The notes beneath the pieces were generated by a model. The model had not been told where the DNA came from. It saw nothing but the letters and a program-made list of their open reading frames with translations, and made no database searches. Both the position numbers and the translations under genes were made by a program. A stretch of 64,000 bases of DNA from Bin55 sp965116055 (GTDB taxonomy: Bacteria; Pseudomonadota; Gammaproteobacteria; Pseudomonadales; Azotimanducaceae), in assembly GCA_965116055.1 (NCBI GenBank), contig OZ220466.1:2108001-2172000 (forward strand), read 5' to 3'. Of this stretch, positions 35,785 to 43,969 are shown piece after piece. Every line of letters starts with the position of its first letter. The stretch's first letter is position 1.

Positions 35785-36339
35785 CTAACGTTCGCTTTGA
35801 GCTCGTTGGGGTTGTGTAGCTGTAGCGCCCCGATACGCCAGTTGTTGAATGAGTTGCGTTGCTAATTCGGTCCGTAATACAGACAGCACTCTGCGTTTCT
35901 CCTTCTCGCTTGCAATCAATGACGATTCGTCAAGGCCGATGCTCTCGGAAGCATGCAGAGTAAACGTATGCTGGCCTTGAAACACCGTTGTGATATCCCA
36001 GCGTAATGCAATCCAGAATTCAACGGTGCGCCCCAGCGGATCCAGGCGTGTTGATCGGATCTGTTTATTCTCCTGGATGGATTCGATTACGTGGGTGGCA
36101 TGTGAGCGATCTTTTGACAACGTGACCCCTGCATCACGAACCGCACGTTCGAGTGAAACCCTTACATCAGAAGTTAGCGTATCTGGAATAACGAGACCCG
36201 AGATACGATCAGTGACGATATCGCTCCGCAATGCAAAACCACAGCCTGCTACCAAGAGACTAAGTAACACCCATAGTCCAAAGTTGGACCAATGCAAACG
36301 TATTACTCCAGATACAAGGGGTCGAAACCAAATACCCAA
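35785..36339 (-). CDS. lptE: LPS assembly lipoprotein LptE
   Basis: This is an outer-membrane lipoprotein of 184 residues that plugs the LptD barrel and helps LPS reach the surface. An N-terminal helix ends in the lipobox LVAGC at about residues 29-33, followed by GFALRSD, typical of LptE. Then come RVSLERAVRDAGVTLS and STRLDPLGRTVEFWIALRW. The first 36 bases or so overlap the end of the metallophosphoesterase gene; a later start is possible but the helix before the cysteine should be kept. Confidence 0.85.
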   Translation of the reverse strand: MGIWFRPLVSGVIRLHWSNFGLWVLLSLLVAGCGFALRSDIVTDRISGLVIPDTLTSDVRVSLERAVRDAGVTLSKDRSHATHVIESIQENKQIRSTRLDPLGRTVEFWIALRWDITTVFQGQHTFTLHASESIGLDESSLIASEKEKRRVLSVLRTELATQLIQQLAYRGATATQPQRAQSER

Positions 36340-37235
36340 GGCTCATTAGTATCGACTGACACTCTCACCGCACGTACTTCGGGATCGCCATACACCTGCA
36401 AACGAACTAAATTACCGTTAATCAAACGACCTGTTCCGAATTGCGCTAACGGTCGGTCAATCGTAAAACGATGGGCATCGCCATGTACAAGAAGAATGGG
36501 TTTAGCGAATCGTTCGGTTGCCATAGTCAACTCATTAACGATGTCTTGATAGGCTCGCGGGACGCGCTGGCCGCCTGTGTTTGCGAACATCTCGGCATGG
36601 AGCGCAATCACGATCGCGGGAAGTTCCTGCGCGATAGCCATGCGAACTGAATCGCGTAACCACGCCTTATTCGCGCGATTGCGTTCATACGCTTCAAGCA
36701 AATCATCGCGCGCGGTTATATCAACATTGTTATTTGAACCGGAAACGTTGAGCGTTACGAAAAGAACATCCTGGTATAGCCAGCGTACGTTTTCCACGAA
36801 CTTCGTATACGGCGACACATCGGCCTGACGCACGACTGGTAACGTTTTTACGCCAAGACTCTCGCTATTCCTGAAGAACACTTTCCGCAAAACGTCTAAT
36901 CGTGAATGAGATGCCCAATCACCGTAGCTGTGCCGGTCGCAATCGGTCCACTCGTTGTCCCCAGGCGTAAGTACGACTGGCTTAGCGTAGGTATTGAGGA
37001 TATCTCGAATCTCAACATAACGCTCTTCAATACACATGGACGCACCCCATATGTCACCCACATGGATTGAAAACGCGATGTCTTGCTTATTGATCAGCGC
37101 AATGAGTCGTTCGTACGCTGCAATGCTGGGTTCGCCTTGATAGGCAGTGTCGCCAATGGCGATAAATTCGAATCGCTCAGCCAATGTACCTATCGCAATC
37201 AACGCCATGCACAGCGAAGCAAAGAGGTTTTTCAT
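36303..37235 (-). CDS. secreted metallophosphoesterase
   Basis: This is a calcineurin-like phosphoesterase of 310 residues with a signal peptide (1-19). Metal-binding motifs are visible: IAIGDTAY (first D), HVGDIWGASMC (GD), TPGDNEWTDC (GDNE), ALHAEMF (histidine) and LVHGDAHRF (GDxH). The substrate is unknown. It lies within the leuS-lptE interval, overlapping its upstream neighbour by 4 bases and lptE by 37. Confidence 0.8.
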   Translation of the reverse strand: MKNLFASLCMALIAIGTLAERFEFIAIGDTAYQGEPSIAAYERLIALINKQDIAFSIHVGDIWGASMCIEERYVEIRDILNTYAKPVVLTPGDNEWTDCDRHSYGDWASHSRLDVLRKVFFRNSESLGVKTLPVVRQADVSPYTKFVENVRWLYQDVLFVTLNVSGSNNNVDITARDDLLEAYERNRANKAWLRDSVRMAIAQELPAIVIALHAEMFANTGGQRVPRAYQDIVNELTMATERFAKPILLVHGDAHRFTIDRPLAQFGTGRLINGNLVRLQVYGDPEVRAVRVSVDTNEPWVFGFDPLYLE

Positions 37236-37825
37236 GACTCTGAATGCAGAACCCTAAATGAGTGGAGTAATGCTTGCAATCGCTTGCTCCACCGCGTTTC
37301 GCGATAAGACTGATTCAGCGTTAACCGATACCAGCGCTCATTGGAATAGAACGAAATCATCGTTGTTTCGACAAAATGTCTCCCTGCATCAGCTGTCGTC
37401 CAATGAATGACTGTAATCATTGCTTCGTGCCCGTTGAATGTCGTTCGCTTGGCTGAAATACCTTGATGATTAGGGAATCTAGATTGATCTATCTGCGACA
37501 ACGAATCAACTAACCTGATATCCTCCGGTTGAGGCGCTACATTCACCCAAAACGAAGGCATCGCGAACGGCGCACCGACATAGAAATCCGACTCTGCTAG
37601 GGGATTTTTCGATGGATTCCACTCGTACGGATAGGCTAGACTGAATCCCAGGCTAGTATCAACGTATTCACGCGTCATGACCTCTTCGAATTGCTTAAGG
37701 TAGTCCTGTGCCCATAGCACATTGTTTAAGGCAACGGAAATGAGAATGAAAACGCCTATCCAAAGTTTTTGTTTCACTGGTGCGATTCGGCTTGGTTCTG
37801 CAAATATTCTGTTGTCAATATCCAT
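37232..37825 (-). CDS. hypothetical exported protein
   Basis: This 197-residue protein has an N-terminal membrane/signal helix (about 21-40, LWIGVFILISVALNNVLWAQ). The mature part has a PsbP/DUF1795-like feel (LGFSLAYPYEWNPSKNPLAE, WVNVAPQPED, TTMISFYSNERWYRLTL), but I cannot assign a family with confidence. It begins three bases after the leuS stop region and overlaps the metallophosphoesterase start, so it is likely in the leuS operon. Confidence 0.6.
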   Translation of the reverse strand: MDIDNRIFAEPSRIAPVKQKLWIGVFILISVALNNVLWAQDYLKQFEEVMTREYVDTSLGFSLAYPYEWNPSKNPLAESDFYVGAPFAMPSFWVNVAPQPEDIRLVDSLSQIDQSRFPNHQGISAKRTTFNGHEAMITVIHWTTADAGRHFVETTMISFYSNERWYRLTLNQSYRETRWSKRLQALLHSFRVLHSES

Positions 37826-37828
37826 GTA

Positions 37829-40264
37829 TCAACTAACAACGATGTTGAGGATGCGGCTGGGCACGTAGATGACCTTACGCACTTCACCATTTGCCAGGTA
37901 CGACGCTACTCTGTCGCTACTACGAGCTAATGCCATGGCTTCTTCTTCCGAAGTGGTGGAGGTTACCGCGATGGTATCTCGAAGTTTACCGTTAACTTGT
38001 ACGCCGATCTGAACCGATTCGATCATCCTGAGCGAAGCATCTGCGACAGGCCAGACGTTTGACTCAAAAATCGATTTTTCGTGACCGAGTCGCTCCCACA
38101 GTTCCTCCGCAAGGTGTGGCGCAAATGGCGCAATCATGACAACCAACGGCTCTACTTCCGGCTTCTGACAGGTGCGACCGCTCTCGCGTACAACATTCAA
38201 GTACTCCATCAGAGCTGAAATGACGGTGTTGTACTTCAGCTGCTCCATGTCCTTAGACACTTTATCAATGGTTCGATGCAGCGCTCGGATGACGTCATCA
38301 TCGCCATCGCCATCGACAGCTTCCGTAACGCTCAATGCCAAGCGCTCAAGGAAACTCGCGGGACCACGAATGCCAGTCTCTTGATAGTCGCCACCTTGCT
38401 CGAATGGACCTAAAAACATCAAGTACAGCCGTACCGTGTCGGCGCCCCATTCAGCGATTAATTCATCAGGCACAATAATGTTGCCACGACTCTTGGAGAT
38501 CTTCCGACCCGATTTAGTCAGGATGCCGTGCGCCCTAAATTTCTCGAACGGTTCTTCAAATTGCAAAACGCCAATATCGCTAAGCGCCATCGTGACGAAG
38601 CGAGCGTACAACAAATGCAAAACCGCATGCTCGTGACCACCTATATACGAATCTACAGGTAGCCACTTATCTACTAACTGTTCATCTAACGCCGTATCGT
38701 TATAGTCGGTGCATGGATACCGCATAAAGTACCACGCGCTATCAAGGAACGTATCCGAAACGTCAGTTTCACGCGTTGCAGGTTTCCCACATGTCGGACA
38801 ATCAACCTTACACCACGCTTCATCTCGCGCAAGCGGACTCGTGCCGGAGTCGTCCGGTTTGAATTGCTCCAAGCGTGGTAATAACACCGGCAAATCGCTC
38901 TCGGGCACTGGTATAGCCCCGCACGAATCACAATAGACAATAGGTATCGGCGGACCCCAGTAGCGTTGTCGAGAGATACACCAATCGTGCAGCCGATAAC
39001 GAGTTTGAACGGTCGCCATCCCCTTCGCCGCGAGTTTCGCAATGATTGCGCGCTTGCCGTCCGATACATTCAATCCATCAAATTCACCGGAATGAACCAA
39101 TACACCGTCGCCAACAAAGGCCTCATATAACGGTTCCTCCGCATGAGATTTCGCTCGCGCAATCACCCGCTTGATCGGTAAGTTGAATGTTGTAGCAAAT
39201 TCAAAGTCGCGTTCGTCATGGCCGGGGACTGCCATGATGGCGCCTGTGCCGTATTCAAAAAGAACATAGTCAGATATCCAAATCGGCATCCGGTCGCCAG
39301 TTAGCGGGTTAGTGCAATAACTACCAAGCCATGTGCCCGTCTTGGGCCGATCAACGTATTGGCGAGCCTTTAAGTCAAGTCGCTTTGCCTGTTCGACATA
39401 TGCAGATACTGCTCCATGGCAGTCGGCTTGCGTCAACGTGTCAACCAACGGGTGTTCCGGCGCTAACACCATGTACGTCGCACCGTAGATCGTGTCCGGA
39501 CGAGTTGTGAATACCTGAATCGTTTCTTCACGACCGGCAACAGGAAAATCGATTGCCGCGCCTTCGCTTCTCCCTATCCAATTCTTTTGCGCAGTTAACG
39601 TTTGAGGTGACCAGTTGATGCACTCAGTGCCATCCAGCAAGCGTTGCGCATAGGCGGTGATTTTGAGAAACCACTGTTCGATTTGGCGTTGCTCGACAGC
39701 TGAATCGCAGCGTTCGCACAGCCCTTGTATCACTTGCTCATTGGCAACTACCGTTTTGCATGAGGGACACCAATTTACAGGCGCTGTACGTTTTTCGACC
39801 AACCCCGCCTCATACAACTTCAAAAAAAGCCATTGCGTCCAGCGATAGTAGCCTGGATCGGTTGTGTCGACTGTGTGATTCCAGTCAAACATGGCACCGA
39901 TACGGCGTAACTGCCGCGTGAAATTGCTGATGTTAGAAGGAATAAGATCGTTGGGATTCATCCTAATCTTCAGCGCATAGTTTTCAGAGTGGATCCCAAA
40001 CGCATCAAATCCGATAGGTTGAAAGACATCCTTACCGAGTAAGCGCTGATACCTTCCCCAAACATCTGCACCAGTGTATGCATAAATGTTTCCAACATGC
40101 AGTCCTTCCGCAGAAGGATATGGGAACATCATTAGGTTATAGTAGGGTTTCTGTGCGCTGAAAAGACGATCCAGCGTGAAGAAATTTGTTCCTTGTTCTT
40201 CCCAATGACGCTGCCACTTGGCTTCGATATCAATGGGTGAGTAGGTATCTGAACGAGCAGGCAA
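37829..40264 (-). CDS. leuS: leucyl-tRNA synthetase
   Basis: This is a full-length 811-residue class I synthetase charging tRNA-Leu. The HIGH-type motif is HVGN in PYPSAEGLHVGNIYAYTG, the KMSKS-type motif is KISKS in KSGRKISKSRGN, and the editing domain (TTRPDTIYGATYMVLAPEHP) and zinc-like cysteine cluster NWCPSCKTVVANEQV are present. It heads the leuS-lptE-holA cluster. Confidence 0.96.
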   Translation of the reverse strand: MPARSDTYSPIDIEAKWQRHWEEQGTNFFTLDRLFSAQKPYYNLMMFPYPSAEGLHVGNIYAYTGADVWGRYQRLLGKDVFQPIGFDAFGIHSENYALKIRMNPNDLIPSNISNFTRQLRRIGAMFDWNHTVDTTDPGYYRWTQWLFLKLYEAGLVEKRTAPVNWCPSCKTVVANEQVIQGLCERCDSAVEQRQIEQWFLKITAYAQRLLDGTECINWSPQTLTAQKNWIGRSEGAAIDFPVAGREETIQVFTTRPDTIYGATYMVLAPEHPLVDTLTQADCHGAVSAYVEQAKRLDLKARQYVDRPKTGTWLGSYCTNPLTGDRMPIWISDYVLFEYGTGAIMAVPGHDERDFEFATTFNLPIKRVIARAKSHAEEPLYEAFVGDGVLVHSGEFDGLNVSDGKRAIIAKLAAKGMATVQTRYRLHDWCISRQRYWGPPIPIVYCDSCGAIPVPESDLPVLLPRLEQFKPDDSGTSPLARDEAWCKVDCPTCGKPATRETDVSDTFLDSAWYFMRYPCTDYNDTALDEQLVDKWLPVDSYIGGHEHAVLHLLYARFVTMALSDIGVLQFEEPFEKFRAHGILTKSGRKISKSRGNIIVPDELIAEWGADTVRLYLMFLGPFEQGGDYQETGIRGPASFLERLALSVTEAVDGDGDDDVIRALHRTIDKVSKDMEQLKYNTVISALMEYLNVVRESGRTCQKPEVEPLVVMIAPFAPHLAEELWERLGHEKSIFESNVWPVADASLRMIESVQIGVQVNGKLRDTIAVTSTTSEEEAMALARSSDRVASYLANGEVRKVIYVPSRILNIVVS

Positions 40265-40638
40265 AAGAAGTCAAGGGGTACTTAATTACACGGAATTTTA
40301 GTGTTGGATTGATCGGTCAAAGTGACACGTGGAGATAATAGGAGATTCCGTCAGTTCATCATGGCAGATCAAAAGGAGTGATTGATGAAGCAGAAGTCAC
40401 ATGCCAACAGAGGATTGATTCACATATCGACTAACTTGCCCCCCAAGGATATTTAAGTTTATAAATAAACGCTAAAGAGAAAAGTTCAATATACCCGTTT
40501 ATTGATGCTCTGTAACACTACTCAAGACGAAATTTTTCGTATCCATTTAAGATCTAACCACCCCAACACATGCTTCTTAAAGTGGAGCCTTGCAATAGAT
40601 ATTGAGGTGTAGTTTGATGGTATTACGGATAAACTATC
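40265..40638. other. intergenic region upstream of leuS
   Basis: No gene is supported here. The region is AT-rich and holds the 5' flank of leuS (minus strand). Its left edge should carry the leuS promoter; I could not pick out a convincing -35/-10 pair. It ends at the TATC duplication of the IS5-family element. Confidence 0.5.
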
Positions 40639-40787
40639 GGGCACCTCCCAAAACCTCGGGTTTTTCCGTTTTTTCGGTCAAATGGTGCGATGATGATGAA
40701 TGCATATTGAATTTTGGGTGTTTGAAGTGAAAAAACACCCAACATCAGGTCATATGGACCCAACTTTGGGCTTTTTTAGTGTTTTTC

Positions 40788-40820
40788 ACGAAGTGTAGGC
40801 GCATTGCGCCTACACTTCGT
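40788..40820. repeat. 33-nt palindrome downstream of IS5-family transposase
   Basis: Two 16-nt arms (40788-40803 and 40805-40820; ACGAAGTGTAGGCGCA and its complement) meet around a single base. It begins four bases beyond the transposase stop codon at 40824 and could end the transposase transcript or block read-through into it. Confidence 0.7.
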
Positions 40821-40823
40821 TGT

Positions 40824-41879
40824 TCAGACCATCGCCTCGCGCGCTAAAAACACCAGGCGGTGCTTGTTGTAGAGCAAGTTTTGCAAGCCCATTTGCACCG
40901 AGGCCCGATCCAACCCGATGGTGCGGATGAATTTACCGCCCAGTTCGTTCTGGCAACTGGCAAACACATGCTCGACACGCACACGCACCTTGGCGCGCCG
41001 ACGATTCTCACGATGTTGATATGCCGTAAGGGCCCGATGCTTACCGCGCTTGAACATGATCCGTGACGTGAGACCCTGCGCCCGCAACATCCCCTCCACT
41101 TCTTGCGACCGATACGCCGCATCCCCATAAAAAGGACCCTCGCGTTGGCGACCGTCAATTAACGCATCCACCACCGTGATATCGTGGTCATTGGCGGGGG
41201 TGGCGACATACCCCCGAATGAGCTTGTGTTCGACATCGACATTCACATGGTTCTTATAGCCGTAGGATGACTTCCCATGTTTCTTCGTCCAACGCGCATG
41301 ACGATCCTTTTGGCGCAATTTAGCCGTCGCCTCGTCCTCCTTCCAGGTGTCCGGGGTCTCATTCCGCTGCAATGCCCTATTCTCCTCCCGGGTGTTGCGT
41401 TGCACCGGCACCAGGACCAAAGTCGAGTCTACCACCTGACCGCCGCGCGCCACGTAACCCCGCTCGCGCAACTGCGCCTCGAAATCCTCGAACAACTCTC
41501 GCATGGTGTGCTCATCCAGTGCATCACGATACCGCGCAATGGTCTGCCGCGAAGGGACCGGTTCACCTGGCGCCACGTCAAGAAACCGGGTGACGCTACG
41601 GGAATCAACCACCGCATGGGACATGCGTTCACACGACAGGTTGCCCTTCCGACCAATGAGCAACACCTTGAACATCATCACCACGTCATACGCAGGACGA
41701 CCGCCTTGCGATGGGTCGGCAGCTTCGTGACGCCAACACTCCTCCAGGATCGGCCGAAACCTTTCAAAATCAACCAATTGTTTGATCTGCTCCAGTGGAT
41801 CGCCGCGTCGATCAAGTTCTTCGTAGGCTTCCCATTCACTAAAAAGTCTTGATGTGGTCATGATGGTGGAAGAACTCAT
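40824..41879 (-). CDS. IS5-family transposase
   Basis: This is a 351-residue DDE transposase. The N-terminal part reads LVDFERFRPILEECWRHEAA and PAYDVVMMFKVLLIGRKGNL. The first catalytic aspartate is in GGQVVDSTLVLVPVQRNTRE, the second region in PANDHDITVVDALI with FYGDAAYRS, and the glutamate in RVRVEHVFASCQNELGGKFI. No frame break is seen, so it may be active and may move the MITE nearby in trans. Confidence 0.92.
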   Translation of the reverse strand: MSSSTIMTTSRLFSEWEAYEELDRRGDPLEQIKQLVDFERFRPILEECWRHEAADPSQGGRPAYDVVMMFKVLLIGRKGNLSCERMSHAVVDSRSVTRFLDVAPGEPVPSRQTIARYRDALDEHTMRELFEDFEAQLRERGYVARGGQVVDSTLVLVPVQRNTREENRALQRNETPDTWKEDEATAKLRQKDRHARWTKKHGKSSYGYKNHVNVDVEHKLIRGYVATPANDHDITVVDALIDGRQREGPFYGDAAYRSQEVEGMLRAQGLTSRIMFKRGKHRALTAYQHRENRRRAKVRVRVEHVFASCQNELGGKFIRTIGLDRASVQMGLQNLLYNKHRLVFLAREAMV

Positions 41880-42221
41880 TGGTAAATAACAGGTCGTAAA
41901 TATACCCTCACAAGGTGCTTTGGCCAGGCGAAGGTCACTTTTTTGCCGTCACGCCGAGCCACATGACATAACCACGATAAAGAGGAGGTTTTGAGAGGTG
42001 CCTTATCATTGTTGTGAAGTTTGTATTGAATAGTATGAAATTGTTGCAGGTTGAAGTTGATGAGGTTGGTACTCAGTTGCAGAGGTCTGTTTGAGTCAGC
42101 GTGTCTCCGTGATGTGATTATGAAGTGTGTTTGCTGGCAGGCACAGGAGCTAACCATGCCGTTCACCGTACCACCTTCAGGCGAACTCGGCTACCCAACT
42201 AGAAACCCGTACGCATGGTCG

Positions 42222-42514
42222 CTAATCTGATTCGGCCCCATAGAAAGTCAGTGTTCTTCGTAGGAGATAACCATCTTGAGATAATCGGCACTTGATACGT
42301 CGTCTGCGAATTTCTTCCCAATTTGGTAGTAAATCCTCTTGGCTTGCTTTTACTTGGACATAAGGGCACCTCTCAAAACCCAAATTCCACTGATTATGAT
42401 ATATATTAACCTATTGATTTTATTACTCTATCAGTTTAGACAATAGACTCCAAGATCAGTTTTAGGAGGTTTTGAGAGGTGCCCATAAGGAAAAGGTGGT
42501 TTCTTAGTGATCAT
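42222..42514 (-). pseudogene. small gene split by a MITE (55 codons when rejoined)
   Basis: Downstream of the 57-residue gene, AGGAGG with five-base spacing precedes ATG 42514 and ten codons (MITKKPPFPY) before the MITE begins. Past the MITE the same gene resumes at 42359 as VQVKASQEDLLPNWEEIRRR, then RIKCRLSQDGYLLRRTLTFY and GAESD, stop at 42222. Removing the 121-bp element and one ATAA duplication restores an uninterrupted 55-codon frame (168 nt with stop). The basic centre (IRRRRIKCR) suggests nucleic-acid contact, but no family is recognised. Confidence 0.7.
42364..42484. mobile_element. 121-bp MITE of the IS5-family element
   Basis: It has perfect 17-bp terminal inverted repeats (GGGCACCTCTCAAAACC) and no coding capacity. 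Both sides carry the direct repeat ATAA (42360-42363, 42485-42488). The terminal repeats match the neighbouring IS5-family element at 40639-42003, apart from a base or two, so that transposase could move it. It has inserted in a small gene. Confidence 0.9.
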
Positions 42515-42524
42515 AGACAACCTC

Positions 42525-42698
42525 CTAAAACTCTTTAGCCCTAGCGATAGCCGCTTCCCACGAGTAGCCTTTCTCAGGGTATTCCGCTTCGTGGAACCAG
42601 ACCCAATACTTACCCACTATCTCCGGATCTTTCAGAATGTGTCCTACTGACTTATCCTTGTTGAGTATCTCCCAACTAGCAACTTCCTGTATTTTCAT
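42525..42698 (-). CDS. hypothetical small protein, 57 residues
   Basis: This small gene starts at ATG 42698 inside the stop of the preceding gene (ATGA) and is preceded by GGGAG seven bases upstream. The product begins MKIQEVASWEILNKDKSVGH, continues KYWVWFHEAEYPEKGYSWEA and ends IARAKEF. The tryptophan-rich centre (YWVWFHEAEY) is distinctive. I do not recognise a family. It is the third gene of a small-gene operon. Confidence 0.6.
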   Translation of the reverse strand: MKIQEVASWEILNKDKSVGHILKDPEIVGKYWVWFHEAEYPEKGYSWEAAIARAKEF

Positions 42699-42937
42699 GT
42701 TGTTTCTCCCATTTTGGCTTCAATCTTTTCGATTGAGTCTGCAATACGTTTTACTTCCTTAACCAATTCGACAAGCGGTAGGCCGTTCCTCATACTACTT
42801 GCTTCCTCCTGAGAAATATTTCCTTCCTCATCATAAATCCATCCTGTTAATGCGGTGGAGATTCCTTCAAGAAACGAATCAGTGTGACTAGATCCATAGA
42901 CTAATTCTTCTGTGCTTGTTTCGTCTGTACCATTCAT
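42695..42937 (-). CDS. hypothetical small acidic protein, 80 residues
   Basis: The product is acidic, with a C-terminal amphipathic stretch LVELVKEVKRIADSIEKIEA that could form a coiled coil, and a central GWIYDEEGNISQEEASS. The start ATG 42937 overlaps the stop of the preceding gene (ATGA) and follows AAGGAG by eight bases. No family is recognised. It is the second gene of the small-gene operon. Confidence 0.65.
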   Translation of the reverse strand: MNGTDETSTEELVYGSSHTDSFLEGISTALTGWIYDEEGNISQEEASSMRNGLPLVELVKEVKRIADSIEKIEAKMGETT

Positions 42938-43101
42938 GTCTCGTTCTCCTTCTTGGTAACTCGCTTAGCTCGGACGATACGGGCCTTAGCCGGAAAGTCG
43001 GGCCGGTCGTGTTCCGCATCCAATAGAAGCACTGGATGCGGTGGGCGGCAGGCTTCGGAAGCACTACGAGAGAGTGGCGTGCGTTTTGTTGTATTAGTCA
43101 A
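42934..43101 (-). CDS. hypothetical small basic protein, 55 residues (TTG start)
   Basis: A TTG at 43101 follows a perfect AGGAGG (43112-43117) at ten-base spacing. The product begins MTNTTKRTPLSRSASEACRP and ends KARIVRAKRVTKKENET; it is basic. The stop overlaps the next gene by ATGA. The strong ribosome site and coupling support it although the start is not ATG. It is the first gene of the operon. Confidence 0.55.
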   Translation of the reverse strand: MTNTTKRTPLSRSASEACRPPHPVLLLDAEHDRPDFPAKARIVRAKRVTKKENET

Positions 43102-43143
43102 ATCGTTTTGTCCTCCTTAGGTTAGTGGTTGAAAATGCGGCAT

Positions 43144-43197
43144 GCGTCTGAGGGTATGCAGGACAGACGCTTGGGCTATTAACCATGAAAAATAGCC
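43144..43197 (-). promoter_or_regulatory. two stem-loops in the leader of the small-gene operon
   Basis: Two adjacent inverted repeats lie upstream of the first small gene: GCGTCTG/CAGACGC (43144-43150 with 43164-43170) and GGCTATT/AATAGCC (43174-43180 with 43191-43197). They could end transcription of the membrane-protein gene upstream or act as an attenuator in the leader. Evidence is structural only. Confidence 0.3.
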
Positions 43198-43215
43198 GTA
43201 GGGGTGCCGCGCTCC

Positions 43216-43497
43216 CTAATTTAGGTCTTGAACGGGTACCGCTCGGTAGGTGTCTATGCCTCTTGTGGAATCATTGCCGTAATAATCTTGAAATGGTTCT
43301 TCATCCTCAATCAACGAATAGATATTGCCTGAACATTGATCATAAAAGAAAAGGTCACCTTCTTTTTGTAGCACCCACTTACAGTCAGGCACTGGCATCG
43401 GTTCTTCTTGCGCTTGAATGATAAGACCGCCGTGAATAATGCCAGTGCAGATCAGGGCGATACAGATGCCGAGTAAGAATTTTTCTTTGATAGTCAT
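43216..43497 (-). CDS. hypothetical membrane-anchored or exported small protein
   Basis: This protein of about 93 residues has an N-terminal hydrophobic helix (EKFLLGICIALICTGIIHGG) and a mature part with two cysteines (VPDCKWVLQKEGDLFFYDQC). ATG 43497 follows GAGGAAG by about four bases and is preferred; ATG 43509 is the alternative. No family is recognised. It points the same way as the small-gene operon but two stem-loops separate them. Confidence 0.5.
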   Translation of the reverse strand: MTIKEKFLLGICIALICTGIIHGGLIIQAQEEPMPVPDCKWVLQKEGDLFFYDQCSGNIYSLIEDEEPFQDYYGNDSTRGIDTYRAVPVQDLN

Positions 43498-43509
43498 GTG
43501 CTTCCTCAT

Positions 43510-43969
43510 TGTTAAAATTGTGCCTTAGTTCATTAGCACGGAACATATAAATTATACCATGGGTCTTGTGAAAGCTGAAAAAAGCGATGTATCTGCGAAG
43601 TACCCACAATCCTACTCAGATGGTGGGTAAGCGTCTATCTTCAACGCCCTAATCACCGCAGTCGCACACCCCGGCTTCTCCAGTTACCCCTCAACACCGC
43701 CACCAGAATGGTGGGGAGGATACACATCCCCGTGTTCGCGCACCAGTAGCCCAGCAACTACCATGCCTTCTAGGTACCTATGTCGTGCATGAACCAGGTC
43801 ATGGTGTTTAGGTACAATCTTCTAACAGTGCTTATCAAATAACCAACTGAATAACTCCCTTTGATTTTAGAAAGAGTCGATCTTGAAGCGAATGATAGAA
43901 ATGCCAAAAGACTTAAAATCATCGTTTTATTAATTAAAATTTCCTTGACGCCAAGCAATTGGAAAGTCT
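43510..43969. other. intergenic region without a supported gene
   Basis: About 460 bp lie between the small membrane-protein gene and the orphan ATPase. Short frames exist (for example a hydrophobic one around 43770-43958 on the minus strand) but none has a good ribosome site or recognisable product. The right part is AT-rich and probably carries the promoter of the ATPase gene. Confidence 0.4.

Larger units (their letters stand above)
40639..42003 (-). mobile_element. IS5-family insertion sequence, apparently intact
   Basis: The element is about 1365 bp long. Its ends are imperfect inverted repeats: GGGCACCTCCCAAAACCTC at 40639 and, read from the other strand, AGGCACCTCTCAAAACCTC from 42003. 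A 4-bp direct repeat TATC flanks it (40635-40638 and 42004-42007). It carries one transposase gene. A nearly perfect 33-nt palindrome (40788-40820) lies just after the transposase stop, and a smaller stem (GGGTGTTT/AAACACCC, 40716-40740) lies further out. The MITE at 42364-42484 has the same terminal repeats. Confidence 0.85.
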
